Below are positions 6,973 through 15,825 of a stretch of DNA of 64,000 nucleotides, piece by piece. Made by a program: the position numbers and the translations under genes. Under the pieces are notes generated by a model. It had not been told where the DNA came from, did not search any database, and saw only the letters and a program-made list of their open reading frames with translations. Position 1 is the stretch's first letter; every line of letters starts with the position of its first letter. The DNA is from Chloroflexota bacterium. GTDB lineage: Bacteria; Chloroflexota; Anaerolineae; UBA4142. The DNA lies in assembly GCA_016215025.1 (NCBI GenBank), contig JACRMI010000019.1:34278-98277 (forward strand), in the 5' to 3' direction.

Positions 6973-9900
6973 TCACGGTCGGTTAGGCAGTTTGCTGCGA
7001 GTCACAGGATCGCGAAGAGATTTGATGGGCAAGCTGACCACACCACTCATCACCGTGAATTTGCGAATGTTGTCGTATGTTGTGCCTGCAACCTCGTGAT
7101 TCTCTTGGACTGCGCCATACCACACGCCCGCATTCGACGAATCGACTTGGACGTAGATGGTCGCGTTCTGAATCGGCAACGTGAAATTGCTGAGCGACGA
7201 CCAAAAGTAGTGATTGGGATCGTTCGCGATGCTGAGCGTGCGCGTCTCGCCGGGATTGATCGGCAAGGCGGATGAGGTCACGCCCCAGACCAAGCCCTGG
7301 CTTCCGAGCATGTTCCACGTTTGATTCACGCTCGTCGGCGCGGTATTCGGATTGATGTACACATCGACCCAGAACTCATTTATGACGGGTGTGGTGCCGG
7401 TGTTCTTGATGACGACTTGAATATCGTTCGTGCTGACGATGAGATTGTCGACGACGAGATTCGGCGCATCGACGAAATTCTTGGTGATGAGCGGCAGGAA
7501 AAGTTTGGCGTTGTTCACCACTTGATCGACTTGATTCGACGTGCTGCCGGTGTAATTCGTGTCGCCACTGTAGACGGCGGTGATCGGATGTGTGCCGACG
7601 GAGAGCGCATTCGTCGTGAATGTCGCGCGACAATAGACACTGTCTAACGAAAGCGGAATAACTAAATTAGTCGTGCCATCTTTGAACTGAACTGTTCCAC
7701 CAATACTACATTGACCTCCGCTAGGCGATTTGACCTGTGGTTTAGGGAAAGTCGGTAAAACTGTCGCGGTAAATGTTACGGTTGTTCCGACGATTGATGG
7801 ATTGAGTGAAGTGTTCAGCACAACCCAAGTGTCTGCCTTGTTCACCGTATGCCCCAGCGTATTCGACGTACTGGCAACATAGTTCGCATCGCCGGAGAAC
7901 GTGGCGATGAGACTGTGCGTGCCAACAGTGAGTGCTGCTGTGTTGCAGAGGGCTTGCCAATTATACATCGCAACGTTACCACAGACGACACCGCCTGTCG
8001 TGCTATCGGTGAATGTGACGATGCCGCTCGGCGCGATGTCACGCGGACGACGTGTGCCAAACGTTTGCGTCAGCGTCGCCGTGAACACGACATTTTGTTG
8101 CCACATCGACGGACTGCCCGACGAGGTGAGTGTTAATTGCGTATCGCCTTGCCCAATCGTGAACGTGCGCGGCGGCGTAGCTTGGCCACCACCGGGCGTC
8201 GGATTGAACACGGTGACGGTGACATTGCCTGTCGATGTCAGTTCGCTCTTTTGAATCGTCGTCGTGAGTTGCGTGCTGCTGACGAAACTGGTTGCATGAT
8301 CGATACCGTTCCATCGGATGACCGATGCGCCGCTGGCAAAGCCGGTGCCGGTAACTACGAGTGTGAATGTCGGCGCGTTGACGGGCGCAGAGGTTGGATT
8401 CATCGAAGTGATGGTCGGCATGGCGTATCCGACATTTTGTGCGCCGCTTTTGGCGCTGCCGTTATAGTTCGTGTCGCCGCCGTAGGTTGCGGTGATGATG
8501 TGCGTGCCGATGGACAACGAGCTTGTCGAGAACGCAGTCGCTCCGTTGACGAGTGTTTGCGCGAACGGCGCATCGCTATCGACCGTAAACGTAACAGTGC
8601 CGGTCGGCGTTATCGGTCCCGTTGAAGTAACTTGCGCGGTGAACGTCACGGATTGACCCAGGATCGATGGATTTTGCGATGAAGTCAGAGTGTGCGTCGT
8701 ATCTAGCTTGAAGTTGAAGACGGCGACGTTTGGATCGTGATCGCTGGTTCCGCGCGCGACATCGCCGGTATAGTCGGCTGGAAAATCGCTGTTGATGTGG
8801 GCGATGCGGAATTGCTGAAGGTTTCCTAACATCGATTGATTTACAAACATCTGATCGAGCGTTTGCGCCTGACCGAGGTAAACGTAGCTATATGCTGCTT
8901 CCGGATGTTCGGCGAGCGCGACCTCCCACAAATTTTTTAATCCCAGGTTCGCCGCGTAGAGCGAGCCGAGTTGATCGGTTGGAGTTGACGGAGGCGCAAC
9001 CGGATCGTCGGGACGAGGATACACATTCAAGTCGCCGGCGACGACGATGCGCACATTCGGGTTTGCCGTTTGGAGGTATTGCACGAGCGCGGCGTTGTAC
9101 TTGGCTTGCTCGGTGCGGTGAGCGACGCAAGAATCGGGTCCGCTCTTGAAATGATTGTTGATCGCGTACACATCGTGATAGCTGCCAACGCCGATGCTGG
9201 TTTGATAGATGCGGAAGAGTGCGACATCGGCGGCGCGCGGAAAGATCCAGGATGTTTCGCACGCCGTTACTCCGCCGGGCAAGATTGCATTCAACGTTTT
9301 CGGATTCGACACGTCGGCGTTGTTGGTTACGCCAACATATGAACCGATAGTTGGATTGATGCCAAGAACCGGATCGCCCGTCGCAGGCAAGAGTTGCACC
9401 CGATCAGTGCGATACAGGAACGACGGAGCGATGCCGCGCAAGTCAGAACTATCGCGGTCCCAAGCTGCATCGTACGCTGCGCCGCCTAGCGTTGCAATCT
9501 TGAGCGCGAGTTCTTGCAGCACATCCGGTTTGCCATCGGCGTTGTTGGTTGTGCCACAGGTGAGTGCGCCGCCTGTCACGGTGCAAATGTCCTGGTTCTC
9601 AACTTCTTGCACCATGAGAATATCCGGACTGTGCAAGTCGTTGATGACCTGGGTCGCCATGTCGGTCAAGCGCGCTTGATATGTGGCGTCGCTGGCGGGA
9701 ACATAGTCGAAAGGCGGATTAATATCGGATTGGAAAGGCGTGCCAGTTTTGGAGCACTTGGTGTCGGTTGCAAAATCGCAACCAGAGAAGGGATTATCGC
9801 GATAATCGTACAGATTTTCCAAGTTGTAATCGACAATGCTGTAACCGGTATTTCGATCAAATGCCTGTGGCGCGCTGTTCGTCGAGGGATCGACGCCATT

Positions 9901-11832
9901 GGTGAGCGTGGGCTGGATCGTTACTTCAAGGCGATATTTGCCGTACGAATAGTTGACGCCGCCGATAGGCGCATTGGTCACGGTCGCAAATGTGCGCGCC
10001 GGATTGAGCAACGCTTGTGCATCACCTTGAGTGTACTTGACTCCCCAGCCACCCATCACGATTCGATAGCCATTGCCATCCCAGTTGTTCGCGTCGTAAT
10101 TATCGTCGAGCGTGTGCGCATCGCGGAAAGCGCGGCGCGTAAAGGGATCGCTTCGCCCCGCTATGGTGCTGTCTGAACTGGCGAGCCAGATTTCGGAATC
10201 GGCTGGGTCATAGACATTGCGACCATTGAGCACGATGCTATTCGCAGGGACCTGTCCGCGCATTCCTTGGCGACGTTCCCAATATCGATTGGCATCGGCG
10301 CTATTGATGGGCGGATTCGCGACGAATGCTGTAAGCTCCGCATCGAGATCGACACCCGTGCGAATCACTTGCAGCACGGCAAGCGAAGGACTTTGCATTT
10401 CGGTCATGTTATAGTATTCGCTGATCGATCCGGACAAGACGATTTCATCGCCGACAGTTGGTGTGTACACGCCGCTTGGTCCCGATAGCGATCCGGCAGT
10501 GTTCATGAACACATAGAGACCATCGGATGTATTGGGATCCGTGTCAGCCGTGGCGGCAGTGTTTTGAATGAAAAAGCCATTGTAATAGTTGCTGGAATTG
10601 CTGATCGCTTGGTACGTTCTTTCGTAGATGACGCCGCGCACAGTGACGACGGTTGAGCCAGGCCCGTTTCCGCTGGCGGGCGCATAGGTCGAGCGATGGG
10701 TGGTTGCGTCTTCCGTGTCGGAAATTGTGCCGTTGACTGTGCCGATAGGGACGATGGCTGTCACGTTGAGACTGATCGACGCATTGCCTGTGCGCGATTG
10801 TGCATCTGTAATCGTGCAAGGCAGCAACTTGATTCCCGCCGATGTGCCGAGACTGATCGTCGCGGTATGCGTAAAGCTATTGCTGCCTGCGTCCGCAAAT
10901 GAGGTGGGATTCGAACCGCCAATGGAGGTGAGGTCGCAGGTGACGCCCAACCCAGTGCTGGTTGGATTGGTGCCGGGTGTTACTGAAACGGTGAGCAGCG
11001 TCGAGTCACCCGCCATAACTGCCGAAGGATTTGCCGTACCAGAGCCAATGGGATTGGTTGGCACCAGATCAGCATTCGCCAGGATAGAGAAATTGTCGAT
11101 GGCAAGTGCTTGGGCATTACTGGTTATAGTGCCTGAGGTGACAGAGTAATTCCAAGCCAAATAGAAATCACTGCCACTGGGGATGGGAACATTGAGCGCC
11201 TGATTGGTGATGGATTGGGTTACGCCCGGTGCTGATGCGAAACCGGTATTGTCGGCGTCCGCGGAAAAACCAGTCAGAAAACTAGGACCTGCCGAAGTCC
11301 AACTCGTTCCGTCCAGTGAGTAGTACAATTGAACGTTGAAACCGGCGGCATTCGAGCCTTTGCGGTATTTTTCAACATCGTACGAAAGCGTGACACCGGA
11401 CAGAGCGGCACCGGTGTCGTTGTTAAAGTAGGCGTAGAGATTGCCGCTCTTGGTGGCGGAGCTAGAGGAAAGAAAACCGATTGCCCGATCTGTTGCCGTG
11501 GCGGCAGCGCCTGCGCCAAAATTATATATGCCATTGGATGCACTGGTGGACATATTATTTCCACCCTGTCGTTCAGTGGCAGTAGTGGCGGAGGCGTAGA
11601 GTCCGACTGTGCGAACATTGATAGCATCCTTGGAGACGCGCCAGTCGGTGGGTAAGGTCGCTGTTGCCGATGTGCCAATGCTGTCAAAGTTTTCGGTATA
11701 GGGTGTTGTGGTGGAGAGCGAGAGTGCGGCATGGACGGGCAGTGCCGCCGAACTGAGTACAATACCCAAAAACAATAGGGCAATAATAATGGAAAGGGAC
11801 TTGGCGCGAGGACGAGCGAGTAGGGGTTTCAA
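6973..11832 (-). CDS. Large secreted ExeM/NucH-type endonuclease with Ig-like repeats
   Basis: A 1619-aa exported protein. It has a signal peptide (about residues 1-36), an N-terminal ~230-residue beta domain (TPYTENFDSIG), an Ig/OB-like region near 370-500, and then an endonuclease/exonuclease/phosphatase domain at about 660-1035. The latter contains YNLENLYDY, ILMVQEVEN, NNHFKSG, AGDLNVYP and TSDHDPNVAVF, the metal and catalytic motifs of extracellular nucleases such as ExeM. Three Ig-like repeats (SVTFTAQV / VVFTATLT / TVTFTATV) follow, with an IPT/TIG-like segment among them, and a C-terminal CARDB-like domain. Its likely role is degradation of extracellular DNA for nutrients or matrix turnover. 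The start is TTG, six bases after a perfect AGGAGG. Confidence 0.85.
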   Translation of the reverse strand: MKPLLARPRAKSLSIIIALLFLGIVLSSAALPVHAALSLSTTTPYTENFDSIGTSATATLPTDWRVSKDAINVRTVGLYASATTATERQGGNNMSTSASNGIYNFGAGAAATATDRAIGFLSSSSATKSGNLYAYFNNDTGAALSGVTLSYDVEKYRKGSNAAGFNVQLYYSLDGTSWTSAGPSFLTGFSADADNTGFASAPGVTQSITNQALNVPIPSGSDFYLAWNYSVTSGTITSNAQALAIDNFSILANADLVPTNPIGSGTANPSAVMAGDSTLLTVSVTPGTNPTSTGLGVTCDLTSIGGSNPTSFADAGSNSFTHTATISLGTSAGIKLLPCTITDAQSRTGNASISLNVTAIVPIGTVNGTISDTEDATTHRSTYAPASGNGPGSTVVTVRGVIYERTYQAISNSSNYYNGFFIQNTAATADTDPNTSDGLYVFMNTAGSLSGPSGVYTPTVGDEIVLSGSISEYYNMTEMQSPSLAVLQVIRTGVDLDAELTAFVANPPINSADANRYWERRQGMRGQVPANSIVLNGRNVYDPADSEIWLASSDSTIAGRSDPFTRRAFRDAHTLDDNYDANNWDGNGYRIVMGGWGVKYTQGDAQALLNPARTFATVTNAPIGGVNYSYGKYRLEVTIQPTLTNGVDPSTNSAPQAFDRNTGYSIVDYNLENLYDYRDNPFSGCDFATDTKCSKTGTPFQSDINPPFDYVPASDATYQARLTDMATQVINDLHSPDILMVQEVENQDICTVTGGALTCGTTNNADGKPDVLQELALKIATLGGAAYDAAWDRDSSDLRGIAPSFLYRTDRVQLLPATGDPVLGINPTIGSYVGVTNNADVSNPKTLNAILPGGVTACETSWIFPRAADVALFRIYQTSIGVGSYHDVYAINNHFKSGPDSCVAHRTEQAKYNAALVQYLQTANPNVRIVVAGDLNVYPRPDDPVAPPSTPTDQLGSLYAANLGLKNLWEVALAEHPEAAYSYVYLGQAQTLDQMFVNQSMLGNLQQFRIAHINSDFPADYTGDVARGTSDHDPNVAVFNFKLDTTHTLTSSQNPSILGQSVTFTAQVTSTGPITPTGTVTFTVDSDAPFAQTLVNGATAFSTSSLSIGTHIITATYGGDTNYNGSAKSGAQNVGYAMPTITSMNPTSAPVNAPTFTLVVTGTGFASGASVIRWNGIDHATSFVSSTQLTTTIQKSELTSTGNVTVTVFNPTPGGGQATPPRTFTIGQGDTQLTLTSSGSPSMWQQNVVFTATLTQTFGTRRPRDIAPSGIVTFTDSTTGGVVCGNVAMYNWQALCNTAALTVGTHSLIATFSGDANYVASTSNTLGHTVNKADTWVVLNTSLNPSIVGTTVTFTATVLPTFPKPQVKSPSGGQCSIGGTVQFKDGTTNLVIPLSLDSVYCRATFTTNALSVGTHPITAVYSGDTNYTGSTSNQVDQVVNNAKLFLPLITKNFVDAPNLVVDNLIVSTNDIQVVIKNTGTTPVINEFWVDVYINPNTAPTSVNQTWNMLGSQGLVWGVTSSALPINPGETRTLSIANDPNHYFWSSLSNFTLPIQNATIYVQVDSSNAGVWYGAVQENHEVAGTTYDNIRKFTVMSGVVSLPIKSLRDPVTRSKLPNRP

Positions 11833-11871
11833 TGAAATCCTCCTTGAATGTCAGGTGTAGATATAGAAAAA

Positions 11872-11953
11872 CTGTCGAGGGTGCCGCATTTATTGCGTAC
11901 CCCATCGACAGGTAGTAAAAAAAGAATATCCGTGCGCCCCATCGCGCAAGGAT
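11872..11953 (-). promoter_or_regulatory. Leader with two consecutive terminator-like hairpins before the nuclease gene
   Basis: In minus-strand order, hairpin 1 (11953-11928) has ATCC..TGCGC/GCGCA..GGAT arms followed by ATTCTTTTTTT. Hairpin 2 (11911-11872) has CTGTCGA/TCGACAG outer arms and CGCA/TGCG inner arms, followed by TTTTTCT. Both lie between the candidate promoter (11975-12002) and the AGGAGG ribosome site, and no minus-strand gene lies upstream for them to terminate. Attenuation control is inferred. Confidence 0.55.
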
Positions 11954-11974
11954 GAAAAAATGGTCTTGGATTCA

Positions 11975-12002
11975 ATTATACTTTGATTAACTGAATAAAC
12001 AA
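11975..12002 (-). promoter_or_regulatory. Candidate promoter for the nuclease transcript
   Basis: On the minus strand, TTGTTT (12002-11997), 16-bp spacer, TATAAT (11980-11975). The -10 is perfect and the -35 moderate. Confidence 0.5.
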
Positions 12003-12105
12003 AATCGACGCAATTGCAATGTGACGAGCTTATCGTCGAGCGAGCGATTGGCGAGTTGCCAGCATGGGCTATCTGCGATTTGCCACTGGCTATTCGCCAA
12101 TCGAT

Positions 12106-12134
12106 TTGGCAATTAACGGCATTCAATGTATAAT
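12106..12134 (+). promoter_or_regulatory. rpmH promoter
   Basis: TTGGCA (12106-12111), 17-bp spacer, TATAAT (12129-12134), about 30 bases before the rpmH ribosome site. Confidence 0.75.
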
Positions 12135-12169
12135 ACCCGCCGCTATCTTTCAAGCATAAGGAGTTACTT

Positions 12170-12334
12170 GTGAAGCGAGTCTACCAACCCAAACGATTGA
12201 AACGCACGCGCACGCACGGTTTCCGCAAGCGTATGCAGACCAAAGGCGGACGCAAAGTTATCGCCGCACGCCGCCAGCGCGGGCGCAAGCATCTCAGCGT
12301 CGGACATACCCGCTCCGGACTGAAGCAAAAGTAA
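12170..12334 (+). CDS. rpmH: 50S ribosomal protein L34
   Basis: A 54-codon gene starting with GTG, seven bases after AAGGAG. The product is the very basic L34: it begins [20 protein letters not shown] and continues with the conserved [15 protein letters not shown] block, ending about ten residues beyond the minimal family length ([12 protein letters not shown]). L34 is a late-assembly protein of the large subunit. It heads the conserved rpmH-rnpA-yidD order and has its own strong promoter at 12106-12134. Confidence 0.95.
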   Translation: MKRVYQPKRLKRTRTHGFRKRMQTKGGRKVIAARRQRGRKHLSVGHTRSGLKQK

Positions 12335-12357
12335 ATGACAAATTAAAAATGAACAAA

Positions 12358-12378
12358 CACTTGCACCGCACGCAAGTG
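12358..12378 (+). repeat. Hairpin between rpmH and rnpA
   Basis: CACTTGC/GCAAGTG arms lie in the 101-base gap, flanked by the inverted pair ATGACAAAT/ATTTGTCAT (about 12334-12430). It may tune the ratio of rpmH to rnpA transcript. Confidence 0.45.
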
Positions 12379-12435
12379 CAGGTGTGACAAAATCGACAGT
12401 CACTATTTGTCATTTGCTCATTTGTCATTTTTCCC

Positions 12436-12768
12436 ATGAATCGCTCGTTCAGTTTGCGCACCGCCGATTTTCAGCGCGTCTGGGACGACGGCAAGTCGTA
12501 TTCGCATCCGCTGGTTATTCTGCGAGCGCGCGCAAACGAAATCGGGCAGTGCCGTTTCGGATTTGTCGCGGGGAAAAAAATCGGCAAGGCGACGGTGCGC
12601 AATCGGGCTAAACGCTTGATGCGCGAAGCGATTCGCCCGCGCTTGCCGAACATCGCTCCGGGGTGGGACCTGATCTTGATCGCGCGAAGCGGTGTCGGAA
12701 TGGCGACCTTTCAAGAGGTCAACACCGCAATCGGAATTTTGTTACAACGTGCGAAATTGGAATCATGA
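12436..12768 (+). CDS. rnpA: Ribonuclease P protein component
   Basis: A 110-aa protein with the family hallmarks: an N-terminal FSLRTADFQRVW segment, FGFVAGKKIGKATVRNRAKRLMRE (RNR box, residues 55-64) and a C-terminal WDLILIAR strand. RnpA binds RNase P RNA and helps position pre-tRNA for 5' cleavage. Length is typical (about 110-120 aa). It lies between rpmH and yidD, as in most bacteria. The ribosome site in front of the ATG is weak. Confidence 0.95.
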   Translation: MNRSFSLRTADFQRVWDDGKSYSHPLVILRARANEIGQCRFGFVAGKKIGKATVRNRAKRLMREAIRPRLPNIAPGWDLILIARSGVGMATFQEVNTAIGILLQRAKLES

Positions 12769-12846
12769 TCCGCGAATCACCCGAATCGCGCGAATTAGTA
12801 AACAAGATTAGCGCGATTAGCGTGATTCGTGGATAAGAAATAGTAA

Positions 12847-13062
12847 ATGAAATACCTAGCTCTTGGATTTATTCGATTGTATCAACGCTTGCTCTCGCCT
12901 TTGTTGCCGCCCAGTTGTCGATTCGTTCCATCCTGTTCCCAATATGGACTAGAGGCCATCGCGCATTTTGGCTTTATCAAAGGTGGTTGGATGGCAGTCA
13001 AACGCATCATCCGTTGCCAGCCCTTCAACCCAGGCGGATACGATCCTGTCCCGTACGATTAA
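12847..13062 (+). CDS. yidD: Membrane protein insertion efficiency factor YidD
   Basis: A 71-aa protein with the family signature [18 protein letters not shown] (C24, C30) and a third conserved C57 near [14 protein letters not shown]. YidD is a small membrane-associated protein encoded between rnpA and yidC in most bacteria. It improves YidC-dependent insertion. The 78-base gap after rnpA carries an imperfect palindrome (ATCCGCGAATCAC...GTGATTCGTGGAT). Confidence 0.95.
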   Translation: MKYLALGFIRLYQRLLSPLLPPSCRFVPSCSQYGLEAIAHFGFIKGGWMAVKRIIRCQPFNPGGYDPVPYD

Positions 13063-13149
13063 GTTACAGGTCACAGGTTTCAAGCTTCAGGTCACACGCG
13101 TAGCGGTTGCGACTTGAGGCGTGAAACTTGGGACAGTGGAGGAAAGCAC

Positions 13150-14265
13150 TTGAGTATTCAAAGACCCACGCGGTTGGCGGTGACGCTTGCAGCGATCCTC
13201 GCCGCCGCGTTTCTCTTGGTGGGCTGCGGTGCCGCGCCAGCGACCGGTTGGTCGAGCGCGCGCGTGGTCGATCAAACGATTTATCTAGGCAGCACTACCG
13301 GCAAAGTGATGGCAGTCAATGCGGCCGATGGTTCGGTGAAATGGCAGTTTCCTACTGACAAAACGCTGGGGGCGCTTTATGCGACGCCAGCCATCGTCAA
13401 TGGATCGCTCTACATTGGCGCATTCGATCAAGTCAATCACCAGAATCGACTGTATGCGCTTGATTTGAACGGCGCAAAAAAGTGGGAATTTGACGCGACG
13501 CAGCCCATTGTGTCGAGTCCCTCTGTCGTTGGTGGAACGGTGTACTTTGGTTCGAACGATAGAAAAATTTATGCGGTCGATGCAACGACCGGTGCCAAGA
13601 AATGGGACTATGCTACCAAGGGTGAAATTTGGGCAGACCCAACGGTCGTGAACGGGGTGCTGTACGTTCCCTCGCTGGATCACAATCTCTACGCGCTGGA
13701 TACGGCGACTGGCACGCTCAAATGGACCTTTGATTTGACCGGCATCAGTGCGACCAAGCCCGCCGTCGAGAATGGAGTCGTCTACGTCGCAGGTCTCTCT
13801 AAACTTTATGCGCTCGATGCGATGAGCGGCGCAAAGAAATGGGAATTCGAAGCATCGAATTGGATTTGGACGAATCCCACTATTTCCGATGGCGTGATGT
13901 ACTTGGCCGCATTAGATGGCAACGTGTATGCCATCGATTTGCTCACCGGCAAGCCGAAATGGAACGCCCCGTTCAAAGCAGGCAGTTCCGTCCGTTCAGC
14001 GATTGCGGTTGATAGTGGGGTGCTTTACTTTGGTTCAGACGATTTCAATATCTACGCTGTGAACGCATCGACCGGTCAAGTCAAGTGGACGCGCACGACG
14101 AATGGCCGTGTGCTGGCTTCGCCTACGATCGCGAACGGCGTCATCTATATTCAATCGTACGATCACTTGCTTTACGCGTTGGATGCTGCCACGGGGCAAG
14201 CCAAGTGGGCGCTGAATGCAGGCGATGGTAAAACTGTCACGCCCGTACCCGGCGCGGTAAAATAG
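13150..14265 (+). CDS. PQQ-repeat (beta-propeller) lipoprotein
   Basis: The best start is TTG at 13150, seven bases after GGAGG (13138-13142). The frame is open from an ATG at 13114. The 371-aa product has a lipoprotein signal with lipobox LVGC (C26). It continues as repeated blades of the form YALDxxTGAKKWxF, about seven to eight of them, giving a PQQ-binding-like propeller resembling BamB. No quinoprotein catalytic residues are evident, so a scaffold or assembly role at the membrane surface is likelier than dehydrogenase activity. Its place between yidD and yidC hints at envelope biogenesis but does not prove it. Confidence 0.8.
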   Translation: MSIQRPTRLAVTLAAILAAAFLLVGCGAAPATGWSSARVVDQTIYLGSTTGKVMAVNAADGSVKWQFPTDKTLGALYATPAIVNGSLYIGAFDQVNHQNRLYALDLNGAKKWEFDATQPIVSSPSVVGGTVYFGSNDRKIYAVDATTGAKKWDYATKGEIWADPTVVNGVLYVPSLDHNLYALDTATGTLKWTFDLTGISATKPAVENGVVYVAGLSKLYALDAMSGAKKWEFEASNWIWTNPTISDGVMYLAALDGNVYAIDLLTGKPKWNAPFKAGSSVRSAIAVDSGVLYFGSDDFNIYAVNASTGQVKWTRTTNGRVLASPTIANGVIYIQSYDHLLYALDAATGQAKWALNAGDGKTVTPVPGAVK

Positions 14266-14277
14266 GAGTCTATTCGG

Positions 14278-15111
14278 ATGTTTGATTTTCTCGCTCCGAT
14301 ATGGAATACGCTCATCATGAATCCGATGGTGAACGTCTTGATGTGGATTTATACCATGCTCGCTGGAATCGGTATTCCAGGCGCGTACGGCATCGCCATC
14401 ATTATCTTTACGCTGCTCATTCGTCTCGTCACGTTGCCTTTTTACAATCAATCGCAGCAAGCAATGAAAAAGCAACAGCAATTGATGGCGAGCGACGAAT
14501 GGAAGGAGATGCAGAAAAAGTACGCCAAGGATAAGGAAAAACTTTCGCAAGAGCAGATGAAGATGTACCAACAGGCGGGTGTCAATCCGCTGGGCGGTTG
14601 CTTGCCTGCGCTGATTCCCTGGCCCGTCATGATCGGTTTGTATCAATCGATTACGATGGTCATGGGCGCGCAGCCGGAACAATTGATGGACTTGGCAAAG
14701 CATCTTTATCAATTCATCCCAACTCTCGCGGCGGCTGTTCCGGTGAATAGCGATTTTCTCGGATTGAACCTCGCCGGTATGCCATCGACCTATGGCGGAC
14801 TTTACTACGTCGCACCAGCGCTCGTCCTGGCGACCACGTGGATTCAGCAAAAGATGATGACGGTTCCAAACGCCGACCCGCAGTCAGCGCAGATGAACCA
14901 ATCGATGCAATTGATGATGCCGTTGTTCATCGGTTATATCTCGCTTTCATTCCCCGTGGGATTGTCGCTGTACTGGATCGTCTTTAACGTTATCGGCATC
15001 ATCCAGCAATACATGACCAGTGGCTGGGGCAATCTACTTACGGGCACGCCGTTTGCACCTTCTGCGCCGGTCGCCAATAAAGGAAAGAAGAATGTTGGAA
15101 CCAAGTCGTGA
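14278..15111 (+). CDS. yidC: Membrane protein insertase YidC/Oxa1
   Basis: A 277-aa protein of the short type that lacks the large periplasmic domain of enterobacterial YidC. Hydrophobic segments lie near residues 15-45, 110-130, 180-200 and 220-250. A lysine-rich cytoplasmic hairpin (QQAMKKQQQ... KYAKDKEKLSQEQMKMYQ) and the NPLGGCLPALIPWPVM segment are typical. YidC inserts and folds membrane proteins with or without SecYEG. AGGAG precedes the ATG, and its end overlaps khpB by 20 bases, so the two are probably translationally coupled. Confidence 0.95.
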   Translation: MFDFLAPIWNTLIMNPMVNVLMWIYTMLAGIGIPGAYGIAIIIFTLLIRLVTLPFYNQSQQAMKKQQQLMASDEWKEMQKKYAKDKEKLSQEQMKMYQQAGVNPLGGCLPALIPWPVMIGLYQSITMVMGAQPEQLMDLAKHLYQFIPTLAAAVPVNSDFLGLNLAGMPSTYGGLYYVAPALVLATTWIQQKMMTVPNADPQSAQMNQSMQLMMPLFIGYISLSFPVGLSLYWIVFNVIGIIQQYMTSGWGNLLTGTPFAPSAPVANKGKKNVGTKS

Positions 15112-15751
15112 ATTTTCTGGCAAGACCATCGATGAAGCCATCCAGAAAGGTTTGAGCGAACTGGGTCTGGTGCGGGATGCGGTCGAGGTTAAAGTTGTGC
15201 GGGAAGGATCGCGCGGGGTGCTGGGTTTAGGCAGCGAAGATGCGATTGTACGTTTGATCCCTATGCCGGCGTCAGATTCGGCCATCGATGCGAACGTATC
15301 TCAAGTGGCGCAAGAATCGTTGTTTACGCTGCTGCAGAAAATGGGGATCAAAGCGCAAGTAGAAATTCAGCCCGACCCAGGTTCTGAATCGCCGAATGCG
15401 TTCGTGCTCAACATCGTGGGCGATGACCTCGGCGTGTTGATCGGTCGGCGCGGCGAAACCTTGCGCGATTTGGAATACATCACGCGCTTGATGGTGACGC
15501 AAAAGAGCGGCAAGTCCGCCAAGATCGTGGTCGATGTGGAAGGTTATCGCACGCGGCGCGAACGAGTCTTGCGCGAATTGGCCAAGCGCATGGCAGAACG
15601 CGTCGAAGTGAGCCGTCAGCCGATCACGTTGGAGGCGATGCCGCCGAACGAACGGCGCATCATTCACATGACACTGCGCGATCATCCCAGTGTGATGACG
15701 AACAGTATTGGCGAAGGCGATCATCGCCGGGTGATGATTTTGCACAAATAG
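15092..15751 (+). CDS. khpB: RNA-binding protein KhpB (Jag/SpoIIIJ-associated)
   Basis: 219 aa from the ATG at 15092 (MLEPSREFSG). A longer open frame from 15020 would lie inside yidC and lacks a ribosome site. Domains: Jag N-terminal (about residues 5-52, GKTIDEAIQKGLSELG, GVLGLGSEDA), a KH domain with GVLIGRRGETLRDL, and a C-terminal R3H domain (PNERRIIHMTLRDH). KhpB binds RNA with KhpA and affects cell elongation and division in Firmicutes. The yidC-khpB pairing is conserved. Confidence 0.93.
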   Translation: MLEPSREFSGKTIDEAIQKGLSELGLVRDAVEVKVVREGSRGVLGLGSEDAIVRLIPMPASDSAIDANVSQVAQESLFTLLQKMGIKAQVEIQPDPGSESPNAFVLNIVGDDLGVLIGRRGETLRDLEYITRLMVTQKSGKSAKIVVDVEGYRTRRERVLRELAKRMAERVEVSRQPITLEAMPPNERRIIHMTLRDHPSVMTNSIGEGDHRRVMILHK

Positions 15752-15825
15752 GAATGAGACGGGTGTCGTGTGGCGAGTGACGCTGAAATTTCCTCGTCAC
15801 TTGTCACTCGTCACTTGTCACTTAC

